A model generated the notes under the pieces. It was given only the letters and a program-made list of their open reading frames with translations. It did no database searches and was not told the DNA's origin. Below are positions 13,782 to 21,341 of a DNA stretch of 21,341 nucleotides, one piece after another. The stretch is from JAYSFC01 sp041913505 (GTDB taxonomy: Bacteria; Pseudomonadota; Gammaproteobacteria; Burkholderiales; Burkholderiaceae_C), in contig JAYSFC010000058.1 of assembly GCA_041913505.1 (NCBI GenBank), positions 1-21,341 of the forward strand, read 5' to 3'. Each line of letters opens with the position of its first letter. Position 1 is the first letter of the stretch. Both the position numbers and the translations under genes were made by a program.

Positions 13782-16700
13782 CTACGGCAGGATCACCAAC
13801 CGCCCGTCCCCGCTCAGGAACGCGGCCGCCACCGGCTCGCCCGGCACCTGGGCTTGCACGGCCTCGCGGTAGCGCTGCAGCTGGACGATGAGCGCGGGCT
13901 GGCGCTCGGGTTCCGTGGCGCTTTTGTAGTCCAGCACCCACCAGCGCGCGCCGCCGCGCGGCGCATGCAAGCACACCAGGCGGTCCAGACGCAGGCTTTG
14001 GCCGCCATAGTGCAGCGGCGCCTCGTTCACGGCCAGCTCCAGCTGCGCGGCATCCCAGGCCCAGGCGCCCTCGCCTTGCAGGATGCGCTGCGCCATGGCG
14101 GCGGCGGCCTCGGCGGCAGCCAGCGGCAGCATGTGCGCCTGCGCCAGGCGCGCGATGCGGGCGGCGCTCCAATGGGGCTCCTGGGGCAGCGTGGCCTGTT
14201 CGAGCAGTTCGTGCATGGCCTGGCCCTGGCGGGAGGCGAGCGAAGACTCGGTCGCCAGGACCTCGCCCTGCGCTGGTTGCACGGCAGCCCCGGGGGGCAA
14301 GGCGGGCAGCTCCAGCAAGGTGAAGGGTGCATCGGCCCCGGGCGCAGTTTGCGCGTCCGCAACGGCATCGGCCTCCTGCATCAGCGGCGACAGGCGGCCC
14401 CACCAGCTTTCAGGCGCGGGGTTCTTGCCCTGCACTGCCGATATCGCCAGGCACTGCTTGGCACGCGTGGCGGCCACGTAGAGGGTGTTGAGCTCCTCGC
14501 GCTGGCGCTCGGCCTGCTCGAAGGCCAGCGTGTCCTTGCTGCTGGGCGGCGGGTTCGACTCGCTGGCCAGGAAGATGAAGCGCCGCGGCAGCGCCTGTTC
14601 GCCGGGCCAGTCCACGAGCACGCCCATGGTCTCGGCCTTCTGCCCGCGCGCGTCGGTGTCGAGCAGCAGCACGCTGTGCGCCTCCAGCCCCTTGGCGCCG
14701 TGGATGGTGAGCAGGCGCACGGCCCGCGCATCGGCCCGGCCGGGCGCGCGCAGACCGCCCTTCTTCATGGCGCGCACGAAGGCGTAGGGCGTGAGGTAGC
14801 GCCCGCCGTCCTGCTGCAGTGCGGCCGCCAGCAGCGCGCGCAGGTTGGCCAGCACGCTGGCGCGCTGCGGCGCGGGCGCTGCGGCGGCGAAGCGCGCGAG
14901 CACGTCGCCATGCCGGTAAATGGCCTGCAGCGCGTCGTGCGGCGGCAGCCGGTTCACCCAGTCGCGGTATCGATTCAAATCGGCCGCCAGCGCTTTCTCC
15001 TTATGATCAAAAAGCTCTGTTTTTTGTAGCAAATCGAGCCAGCTCAGCCCGGCATGCTCCGGCTGGCGGCGCAGCAGGGCGATCCGTGTGAGCAGGGCAT
15101 CGGGTGCCGAGAACAGCGGCGAGCGCAGCGCGCGAGCGAGCGACAGGTCGTGCGCGGGCGAGACCAGCACATCGAGCAGCGCCACGAGATCCTGCACCTC
15201 GGGCGCCTCGCTGAGGTCGGCCTTCTCGGGCTGCACGCAGGGCAGGTGCAGCGCACGCAGCGCCTCCTGCATGGCAGCCAGCCGATCGCGCTTGCGCGCG
15301 AGCACCATGATCTCGTTCGCGGGCACGCCCGATGCGATCTGCGCGGCCACCCACTGCGCGGCCTGCGCGCACTCGCGCATGCGCAGCGTTTCCTCGGGCT
15401 CGTGGCGCGGCTCGGTCAGGCTGTCGCGCCAGGCCAGAGGGTCGGCGGCGGCGCCCGCCCCGTCCGTCGCCACCACAGGCGGCAAGCGCAGCAGCACCCC
15501 CGCATGGCCTGACTCGGTGGTGTGGTCACGAAAGCCGCTGTACTGCTGCTGGGCTTGCGCGGCCTGCATCACGGTATTGACGGTGGCGATCACGCCGCGC
15601 GCGTTGCGCCGCGTATGGTCGCAGGCGAGCAGGTCGCCGCCCAGGCCGCTCTGCACGAAGGCCTGGGCGGCCCTGAACACCTGCGGCTCGGCCCGGCGGA
15701 AGCGGTAGATGCTCTGCTTGGGGTCACCCACGATGAACACGCTGGGCGCGCGCTGGCCGCTGGCGCCGCCGCCCGCGCCCACGTAGCCCGCCAGCCAGGC
15801 CTGCAGCGCCTGCCACTGCAGCGGGTTGGTGTCCTGGAACTCGTCCACGAGCAGGTGGCGCACGCGTGCGTCGAGGCGCTCCTGTACCCAGCCGCTGAGG
15901 ACCGGATCGGACAGCATCACGAGCGCCGTGCGTTCCACGTCGTTCATGTCCACCCAGCCGCGCTCGCGCTTGAGCCGTGCGAACTCGGCAGCCAGCCGCC
16001 GTGCGAGCCGCGCCATGCGCTGCTGGTGCAGCCAGGCCTCGTGCTGCTCGCGCGCGGCGATGAGGGGCTGCAGTTCGGCCTCGGCCTCCTGCGCGGCGAC
16101 GAACTTCTCCAGGTTCTTGGTCAGCCGGTCTTCCTTGGCGACGAAGAAGGCCCGGCGCAGGCGGTCCAGCCGCTCGTCCAGGTCGCCGCAGGCGAAGGCG
16201 TCGACGACGGCGTTGGCGGCCTTTTGCGGCGTGGCGTTCTTCTCGGTCCCCAGCAGCGCTGCGCGCGCCTGCCAGCGCTGCTGCGCGGCTGCGCCCGCCA
16301 GCGCATCGGCGGGCACCTGCAGCCCCGCGTACTGCGGGAACTGCACGCCGAACGCGGGCACCGACGCATCGACAATGCCCGCCGCATCGGCCAGGTCGAA
16401 CTCCACGCGCTTGGCGAGCGCAGCCTCCAGCGCCTTGTGCGTCTGCGAGCGGCCGTGGCGCGCCACGGCGGCCTCGTAGTCGGCGCGCAGCGCGGCATCC
16501 TGCGCCAGGGCCTGCAGGAAGGGGCGCCAGACCTCGCGCACGGCCTCGGCATCGTCTTCGAGCAGGTCGTAGTGCGCGGGCAGTCCGCGCTCCTGCAGCA
16601 CGGCCAGCGGCGCCGTGCCAAGCAGAGCCGCGAACCAGCTGTGGAAGGTGCGGATCTGCAGGGGACGGCCGCTCGCGAGCAGCTTGCCATACAAATTTTG

Positions 16701-17036
16701 TAGCGGCTCGCGCAGCTCCCGTGCGCGCCCGGGTTCGATTCCACGCGCAATCAGCTCCTTCTCGAGCTGCTCGGGCGGCTCGTGCGCGAACTGCTCCAGC
16801 CACTCCTGCAGGCGCTGGCGCATTTCGCCCGCGGCCTTCTTGGTGAAGGTGATGGCGAGAATCTCGTGCGGCGCGCAGCCGTCGAGTAGCGCGCGCAGCA
16901 TGCGCGACACCAGCATCCAGGTCTTGCCCGCACCCGCGCAGGCCTCCACCGCCACGCTGCGCTGCGGGTCGCAGGCGATGGCGTAAAAAGCCTCGCGCGT
17001 GACGGGCTGGCCGTTGTGTTCGTAGGCAGCTTGCAC
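13782..17036 (-). CDS. AddA/RecB-like UvrD-type helicase-nuclease
   Basis: 1,084 aa from GTG 17036, 2 bp after the upstream stop, with GGAAAG seven bases before it. All superfamily-1A helicase motifs are seen: Walker A GAGKT (about 35-39), Ia ILAITFTKKAAGEM, II LLVDEFQDTN (about 398), III GDPKQSIYRFRRAE (about 437), IV ACDHTRRN, V IHGAKGLEAH (about 778) and VI YVAATRAKQCL (about 856). The C-terminal PD-(D/E)XK nuclease has H942 (AMHELLE), D1018 (LRLDRLV), D1036-Y-K1038 (VLDYKSA) and QLQRYREAV. This is the AddA architecture: resect double-strand breaks so that RecA can load. The adjacent AddB-like gene supports it. Two local AT-rich patches occur inside the otherwise GC-rich gene (15001-15035, 16686-16705). 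Confidence 0.9.
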   Translation of the reverse strand: MQAAYEHNGQPVTREAFYAIACDPQRSVAVEACAGAGKTWMLVSRMLRALLDGCAPHEILAITFTKKAAGEMRQRLQEWLEQFAHEPPEQLEKELIARGIEPGRARELREPLQNLYGKLLASGRPLQIRTFHSWFAALLGTAPLAVLQERGLPAHYDLLEDDAEAVREVWRPFLQALAQDAALRADYEAAVARHGRSQTHKALEAALAKRVEFDLADAAGIVDASVPAFGVQFPQYAGLQVPADALAGAAAQQRWQARAALLGTEKNATPQKAANAVVDAFACGDLDERLDRLRRAFFVAKEDRLTKNLEKFVAAQEAEAELQPLIAAREQHEAWLHQQRMARLARRLAAEFARLKRERGWVDMNDVERTALVMLSDPVLSGWVQERLDARVRHLLVDEFQDTNPLQWQALQAWLAGYVGAGGGASGQRAPSVFIVGDPKQSIYRFRRAEPQVFRAAQAFVQSGLGGDLLACDHTRRNARGVIATVNTVMQAAQAQQQYSGFRDHTTESGHAGVLLRLPPVVATDGAGAAADPLAWRDSLTEPRHEPEETLRMRECAQAAQWVAAQIASGVPANEIMVLARKRDRLAAMQEALRALHLPCVQPEKADLSEAPEVQDLVALLDVLVSPAHDLSLARALRSPLFSAPDALLTRIALLRRQPEHAGLSWLDLLQKTELFDHKEKALAADLNRYRDWVNRLPPHDALQAIYRHGDVLARFAAAAPAPQRASVLANLRALLAAALQQDGGRYLTPYAFVRAMKKGGLRAPGRADARAVRLLTIHGAKGLEAHSVLLLDTDARGQKAETMGVLVDWPGEQALPRRFIFLASESNPPPSSKDTLAFEQAERQREELNTLYVAATRAKQCLAISAVQGKNPAPESWWGRLSPLMQEADAVADAQTAPGADAPFTLLELPALPPGAAVQPAQGEVLATESSLASRQGQAMHELLEQATLPQEPHWSAARIARLAQAHMLPLAAAEAAAAMAQRILQGEGAWAWDAAQLELAVNEAPLHYGGQSLRLDRLVCLHAPRGGARWWVLDYKSATEPERQPALIVQLQRYREAVQAQVPGEPVAAAFLSGDGRLVILP

Positions 17037-17038
17037 GT

Positions 17039-19681
17039 TCAGTCTTTCCAGAAATCCTTGCGGCACAGGCCGCGCGCGGCGCACCAGTCGCAGACGCTGC
17101 CCTCACCGAGCGCAGGCAGGGGCGCGCCGGCCGCGATGCGGTCGAAGTCCTGCCGGATGCCCGTGAGCAGCGCGTCGCGCAGCAGGGCTACGTCGGCTTC
17201 CTCGTGCATCTGCGTATCGCCACGCTCGCCCACGTTCACGTAGGCCGCGCGCAGCGGCGCTGCACGCTCCTGCAGCAGTGCGGCGTAGAACGCGAGCTGC
17301 GTATCCTCCGTGCCCGCGGCGAGGCGGCGGCGCGTGACCGCTTCGTTCTCGGTCTTGTAGTCGATCACCAGCGCGGCAGTGCGGCCGTCTTCCGCCGGTG
17401 CCTCATCGATGCGATCGAGCGTACCCACCAGCTCCAGCACGCCCCGCGCCAGCGCCAGGGGCTGGCGCTCGCGCACCTCGGCCTCGGCGAAAGCCGCACC
17501 CGCAGCCTCGTGCTGCTGCAGCCACCGCAGATAGCCCTCGCGCAACTGGGGCCAGCCCGAGGCGAAGGGCAGGAAGTCTCCCTCGTCCAGCCCGCGCTCC
17601 TGCTGTGCCTCGCGGGCCGCGGCGTCCAGGCGTGCGCGGCGTTCCTGCGCGTCCTGCGTGGGAGCATCCTGCAGCGCTTCGTGAAAGCGCTGCAGCACCG
17701 CGTGCAGCCAGGTACCGAAGTCGCGCTTGTCCACCTCGGCATCGAGTTCATCGGCCTCCTGCAGGCCCAGCAGGCGCAGGGCGTAGAAGCGGTAGGGGCA
17801 GTGGCGCAAGTCGGCGTAGGCCGAGGCCGAGAGCCTTGCGAGCGGCAGCGCCGCCCCCACGGGCAGAGGGCGCTCCACGGGCGCAGGCTCCACGCCGCGC
17901 GCCACGCGGGGATCCGTGCCTGCTGGCCCGCCCTGGGGCAACGCCAGCACCAGCGCGCTGGCCAGCAGCGGCTCGCCCCCCTCGTCGCTGCCGCGCCAAA
18001 GCACGTCGGCCCAGGGCGTGCGCAGCGCGCAGGCCCAGGCGGCGCGCTGCGCGGCCTCGTGCGCCTCGCGCGTGGGCAGGCCCAGGGCCTCGCGCTGCGC
18101 ACGGGTCCACTGCCCCGGCGGTTCGGGTGCGGGCTGCAGGCGCTTTTCGTCGCAGCCGGGCAGCACCAGGGCCGCGAACGGGCGCCCGAGCAACTGGGGC
18201 AGCGGCAGCACCACCACCTCGGCGGCCTCGGCGGCATCCCATGCGGGCTTGTAGCGCGCGGCCTCCAGCACCTCGTCCGCCCAGCGCGTGAACTCGGCCA
18301 GCGCAAGGGGGCGGCCCGCGCTCTCCACTTCGTCGAACGCACTGTGCTGCCCCTCGGACAAGTACAGCTCGAGCAGCGCACGCGCACCGGCCGGGTCGGC
18401 CTCCAATGCCGCCCACTGGCCGCTGGCCTGCAGCAGCGCGCGCAGCGCCGCCAGCCAGGCGCCGAGCGGGCGCGCCGCGCGCAGCGGCTGCCGCAGCGCC
18501 TCCACGGCGGCGATGGTGTCCGCCAGCGTGGCCTCGGTGGACGGCGCGCCGCGCTCCAGCGCCGCACGCCAGGTGCTCAGGCCCGTGCGGCGCAGCCATT
18601 GCTCGAGCGCGCGCTGCGCGGCCTCGTCCACGGCAGGCACGGCCTTGAGCCAGTCGAGCACGGCGTCGGTCCCTGCGTTCCAGGCACAGGCGCGCAGGGC
18701 CGCCATGATCTGGGCCGCGGCACGCGTGGTGGACAGGGTCCAGCCGTTCTCGTCGCGCACGCGCGGGCCCGAGCCACCCAGCAGCGCACCGATACGGCGC
18801 ACGAGCGCGCGGTCGGTGGACGCCAGCGCCACGGGCACGCGGCCCGCGGCCACATGCGCCAGCACGCAGGCGGCGGCGCGCTGGGCCTCGTCCTCCGCGT
18901 CTTGCGCGGGGTGCAGAACGGCCGAGCCCTGCGGACCCGAGGGATCCCACAGCGGCACGCTCAGCGCACGCTCGCCCCAGGCCGCACACAGCGCGCGCGC
19001 AAGCGGGTCGGGCTGGAAGCCTTCGAGCACCACGAGCGCATCGACGGCCGCGCGCACGCCGGGCTCGAACAGCACATCGGTCGCATGGCGCGAGGCCGCC
19101 ACCCATTCAAGCGCGATGCGCGCCACCGCAGCCTCAAAGCGCAGCGCGCTGCCCTCACCCGCCAGGCCCACCACGGCGCGCAGGTCTTCGATCCATTGCG
19201 CACGCAGCGCAGGCTCCACGGCAGCGGCCACGGGGGCGAGCTGCCCGGCAGCCTCCTGCAACGGCGCCGCGAGCGCATCGCGCTGCGCGCCGAGGCCCGC
19301 GCGCTCGAGCAGGGTGCGCGCAGTGAAGGTGTCACGCGCCACGTCCAGCGCGAGGTCCAGCCCCTGCGGCGCGAATCCACCCAGGCGCTGCGCCCAGTTG
19401 CGCGTGGTCTCGAAGCGCGGCGCAAAGCCCTCGGGGGCCACGCCGGCCCATTGGCGCTGCGCCTCGGCCATGAGCTGGGCATAGGGTACGAGCACCACCG
19501 TGCGCGCGGGGTGCGCGCCCAGGCGTCGCATATGGGCCCGCACCGCGCCCAGAACCTGCGGCCAGTTGCCCGCCGGACCGGCACCCGTGGCCTCTTCGGG
19601 GAAATGATCGTTTTTCGCTATGACAGTCATAGCATTGCGCGGCCCGGGCACACCGGGGAACGGGGGATTGGTTTCTGTCAC
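17039..19681 (-). CDS. AddB-like PD-(D/E)XK nuclease with iron-sulfur cysteines
   Basis: Up to 880 aa (GTG 19681, AGGG 4 bp upstream); ATG 19630 (863 aa) is an alternative with no ribosome site. The N-terminal two-thirds is helicase-like but shows no Walker A motif. The C-terminal nuclease domain begins SASAYADLRHC628PYRFYALRL. It has D756 (GTLDRID), D774-Y-K776 (VIDYKTE) and Q795 (TQLAFY), then C864-x2-C867-x5-C873 (CDWCAARGLC). Four cysteines in this arrangement ligate a [4Fe-4S] cluster in AddB, binding the broken-end DNA. Together with the downstream AddA-like gene it should form the heterodimer that resects double-strand breaks. The stop is 2 bp before the addA-like start, so translation is coupled. 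It is divergent from trxA, with 53 bp between starts. Confidence 0.87.
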   Translation of the reverse strand: MTETNPPFPGVPGPRNAMTVIAKNDHFPEEATGAGPAGNWPQVLGAVRAHMRRLGAHPARTVVLVPYAQLMAEAQRQWAGVAPEGFAPRFETTRNWAQRLGGFAPQGLDLALDVARDTFTARTLLERAGLGAQRDALAAPLQEAAGQLAPVAAAVEPALRAQWIEDLRAVVGLAGEGSALRFEAAVARIALEWVAASRHATDVLFEPGVRAAVDALVVLEGFQPDPLARALCAAWGERALSVPLWDPSGPQGSAVLHPAQDAEDEAQRAAACVLAHVAAGRVPVALASTDRALVRRIGALLGGSGPRVRDENGWTLSTTRAAAQIMAALRACAWNAGTDAVLDWLKAVPAVDEAAQRALEQWLRRTGLSTWRAALERGAPSTEATLADTIAAVEALRQPLRAARPLGAWLAALRALLQASGQWAALEADPAGARALLELYLSEGQHSAFDEVESAGRPLALAEFTRWADEVLEAARYKPAWDAAEAAEVVVLPLPQLLGRPFAALVLPGCDEKRLQPAPEPPGQWTRAQREALGLPTREAHEAAQRAAWACALRTPWADVLWRGSDEGGEPLLASALVLALPQGGPAGTDPRVARGVEPAPVERPLPVGAALPLARLSASAYADLRHCPYRFYALRLLGLQEADELDAEVDKRDFGTWLHAVLQRFHEALQDAPTQDAQERRARLDAAAREAQQERGLDEGDFLPFASGWPQLREGYLRWLQQHEAAGAAFAEAEVRERQPLALARGVLELVGTLDRIDEAPAEDGRTAALVIDYKTENEAVTRRRLAAGTEDTQLAFYAALLQERAAPLRAAYVNVGERGDTQMHEEADVALLRDALLTGIRQDFDRIAAGAPLPALGEGSVCDWCAARGLCRKDFWKD
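19617..19633. repeat. 17-bp perfect palindrome near the start of the AddB-like gene
   Basis: GCTATGACAGTCATAGC reads the same on both strands except for the central base. It spans the alternative ATG (19630) of the AddB-like gene and is followed by the AT-rich run TTTTTCGC. It could be a regulator site or a short interspersed repeat. Confidence 0.55.
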
Positions 19682-19734
19682 AATGCCCTGAATTTAACCT
19701 CTGCCCTCTTCTTCAGACACGCAAGGAACCCTCC

Positions 19735-20067
19735 ATGGCCAGCGAACTCATCCAACATATCTCCGACGCCAGCTTCGAAGCCGATGTGCTCAAGGCCAGC
19801 ACCCCGGTGCTGGTGGACTATTGGGCCGAATGGTGCGGCCCCTGCAAGATGATCGCGCCCATCCTCGACGAGGTGGCCGGCACCTACCAGGGCAAGCTGC
19901 AGATCGCCAAGATGAACGTGGACGAGAACCGCGAGATTCCCGCCAAGTTCGGCATTCGCGGCATCCCCACGCTGATGCTGTTCAAGGACGGCCAGCTCGC
20001 CGCCACCAAGGTGGGCGCCATGAGCAAGGCCCAGCTCACCGCGTTCATCGACCAGCAATTGGCTTGA
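19735..20067 (+). CDS. trxA: Thioredoxin 1
   Basis: 110 aa, the standard thioredoxin length. The redox motif W33-C34-G35-P36-C37-K is in YWAEWCGPCKMIAP. The cis-proline P78 is in RGIPTLMLF, and the buried Asp is in LVDYWAEW (D28). The NVDENREIPAKFGIRGIPTL block is typical. It is the cytoplasmic general disulfide reductase, recharged by thioredoxin reductase, serving ribonucleotide reductase and others. A strong ribosome site AAGGAA lies 6 bp before ATG 19735. A hairpin and T-run terminator follow at 20075-20116. The trxA-rho order is common in proteobacteria. Confidence 0.97.
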   Translation: MASELIQHISDASFEADVLKASTPVLVDYWAEWCGPCKMIAPILDEVAGTYQGKLQIAKMNVDENREIPAKFGIRGIPTLMLFKDGQLAATKVGAMSKAQLTAFIDQQLA

Positions 20068-20074
20068 TGCGACT

Positions 20075-20118
20075 GCGGGGCCGCCCTGCGCGGCAGCCCC
20101 GCCCATCGTCTCTTTTTC
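20075..20118 (+). terminator. Rho-independent terminator after trxA
   Basis: A stem GCGGGGC/GCCCCGC with inner GCCGC/GCGGC pairs (20075-20102) is followed, after CCATCGTC, by a T-run (20112-20116). The spacing of the T-run is loose, so termination is probably partial, leaving some read-through into rho. Confidence 0.65.
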
Positions 20119-20181
20119 CCCGCGCCGGCAGCCCCAGGGGCCGCACTTGCGCAATATCCCGGCCCCTCGGCCACTTTTTCC

Positions 20182-20326
20182 TGTCATAATTCGCGCAGAT
20201 CACCGGCCCGCACCGCATAGGCGGCCGTTTCACGATCCCCTGGCGCGCCTTGGCCCCGCAAACAGCGGCCGCCCCGGCCTGTTCGCCTCCCCCTGATTTC
20301 TACCAACTCCGCGCAGGAGTAACCCC
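20182..20326 (+). promoter_or_regulatory. rho promoter candidate and leader
   Basis: An extended -10, TG-T-CATAAT (20182-20190), is the best promoter match before rho. The 136-bp leader contains an 8-bp inverted repeat GGCGGCCG/CGGCCGCC (20220-20227, 20266-20273). The leader of rho in other bacteria is a site of autoregulation by Rho itself. The C-rich, T-containing stretches here would be suitable Rho-utilisation sequence, which is inference. Confidence 0.45.
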
Positions 20327-21341
20327 ATGCACTTAAACGAACTCAAGGCACTGCACGTGTCTGAAGTCCTCAAGCAGGCGGAAGCGCTTGAGATCGAAAA
20401 CGGCGGCCGCATGCGCAAGCAGGAGCTGATGTTCGCCATCATCAAGAAGCGCGCCAAGGCCGGCGAGCAGGTCTTCGCCGACGGCGTGCTCGAGATCCTG
20501 CCCGACGGCTTCGGCTTCCTGCGCAGCCCCGACACCAGCTACACGGCCAGCACCGACGACATCTACATCAGCCCCAGCCAGGTGCGCCGCTTCAACCTGC
20601 ACACCGGCGACATGATCGAAGGCGAGGTGCGCACGCCCAAGGATGGCGAGCGCTACTTCGCGCTGACCAAGCTCGACTCCGTCAATGGCGGCCCCCCCGA
20701 GCAGAACAAGCACAAGGTGATGTTCGAGAACCTCACGCCGCTGTTCCCCAAGGAGCAGATGAAGCTGGAGCGTGACGGCCTCAAGAGTGACGAGAACATC
20801 ACCGGCCGCGTCATCGACATCATCGCGCCCATCGGCAAGGGTCAGCGTGCGCTGCTGGTGGCGCCGCCCAAGAGCGGCAAGACGGTGATGATGCAGCACA
20901 TCGCCCACGCCATCACGGCCAACAACCCCGACGTGCACCTGATGGTGCTGCTGGTGGACGAGCGCCCCGAGGAAGTGACCGAGATGCAGCGCTCGGTCAA
21001 GGGCGAGATCATCGCCTCCACCTTCGACGAGCCCGCCGCGCGCCACGTGCACGTGGCCGAGATGGTGATCGAGCGGGCCAAGCGCCTGGTCGAACTCAAA
21101 AAGGACGTGGTGATCCTGCTGGACTCCATCACCCGTCTGGCCCGCGCCTACAACAACGTCGTGCCCAGCTCGGGCAAGGTACTTTCGGGCGGCGTGGACT
21201 CCAACGCGCTGCAGCGCCCCAAGCGCTTCTTCGGCGCTGCGCGCAACGTGGAAGAAGGCGGGTCTCTCACCATCATCGCCACGGCCCTGGTCGACACCGG
21301 CAGCCGCATGGACGAGGTGATCTTCGAGGAGTTCAAGGGCA
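20327..21341 (+). CDS. rho: Transcription termination factor Rho (5' part, runs off the window)
   Basis: 338 codons are present from ATG 20327 (AGGAG, 8 bp). The Rho N-terminal helical domain (about 1-45; MHLNELKALHVSEVLKQAE) is followed by the OB-fold/CSD primary RNA-binding domain (about 50-120; GVLEILPDGFGFLRS). The ATPase core then begins with Walker A APPKSGKT (about 179-186) and includes LLVDERPEEVTEM, the Walker B ILLDSITRLARAYN and GGVDSNALQRPKRFFGAARN. This is the hexameric RNA helicase that ends transcription at rut sites. About 80 C-terminal residues lie beyond the window; a full protein is near 420 aa. Confidence 0.97.
   Translation, partial: MHLNELKALHVSEVLKQAEALEIENGGRMRKQELMFAIIKKRAKAGEQVFADGVLEILPDGFGFLRSPDTSYTASTDDIYISPSQVRRFNLHTGDMIEGEVRTPKDGERYFALTKLDSVNGGPPEQNKHKVMFENLTPLFPKEQMKLERDGLKSDENITGRVIDIIAPIGKGQRALLVAPPKSGKTVMMQHIAHAITANNPDVHLMVLLVDERPEEVTEMQRSVKGEIIASTFDEPAARHVHVAEMVIERAKRLVELKKDVVILLDSITRLARAYNNVVPSSGKVLSGGVDSNALQRPKRFFGAARNVEEGGSLTIIATALVDTGSRMDEVIFEEFKG

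Noticed and set aside
17204..19852. Very long rightward open frame antisense to the AddB-like gene, and similar long antisense frames over the AddA-like and flavoprotein genes
   Set aside because: The translations are low-complexity Arg/Gln/His/Ala-rich, as expected opposite GC-rich genes, and no motifs or ribosome sites support them.

Overview
The base composition (GC-rich genome backbone), the protein sequences and the gene order (nuclease/helicase pair next to trxA and rho; LysR, MFS and aldo/keto reductase cluster) point to a betaproteobacterium of the Comamonadaceae (Acidovorax / Alicycliphilus / Diaphorobacter-like). This placement rests on recognising the proteins, not on a database search.

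Left flank (1-1735): the last 48 codons of a proton-pumping pyrophosphatase, a TetR regulator facing left, and a divergent metal-dependent hydrolase gene that carries an in-frame amber stop at codon 18.

Integrated element (about 1762-7672): the most notable feature. The gene for the small signal recognition particle RNA (ffs) occurs twice as an exact 99-bp direct repeat, 5,812 bp apart (1762-1860 and 7574-7672). Between the copies is AT-richer DNA that starts with a tyrosine recombinase gene right beside the left copy. It also holds an orphan secreted protein, a protein with a HEPN-like R-x4-H motif, a complete IS5-family insertion sequence, a small serine recombinase, a 26-bp tandem repeat, and two decayed, mutually homologous coding scraps. 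I read this as a small genomic island integrated into ffs, with the SRP RNA sequence as the duplicated attachment site. The left copy keeps the chromosomal promoter and the right copy keeps the chromosomal T-rich 3' flank.

Right flank (7673-21341): ordinary chromosome. In order: an exported protein of unknown function; a TIGR03862-type flavoprotein and a GNAT acetyltransferase (both leftward); a LysR regulator divergent from an MFS exporter, dkgB and a MoaF-like gene (a probable regulon with a strong palindromic operator between lysR and the MFS gene); a leftward two-gene AddB-AddA-like recombination nuclease/helicase operon; then trxA and the start of rho.

No tRNA, 5S/16S/23S rRNA or CRISPR array was seen. 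Most of the window is conventional. The ffs-targeted island and its unknown cargo are the part worth following up.
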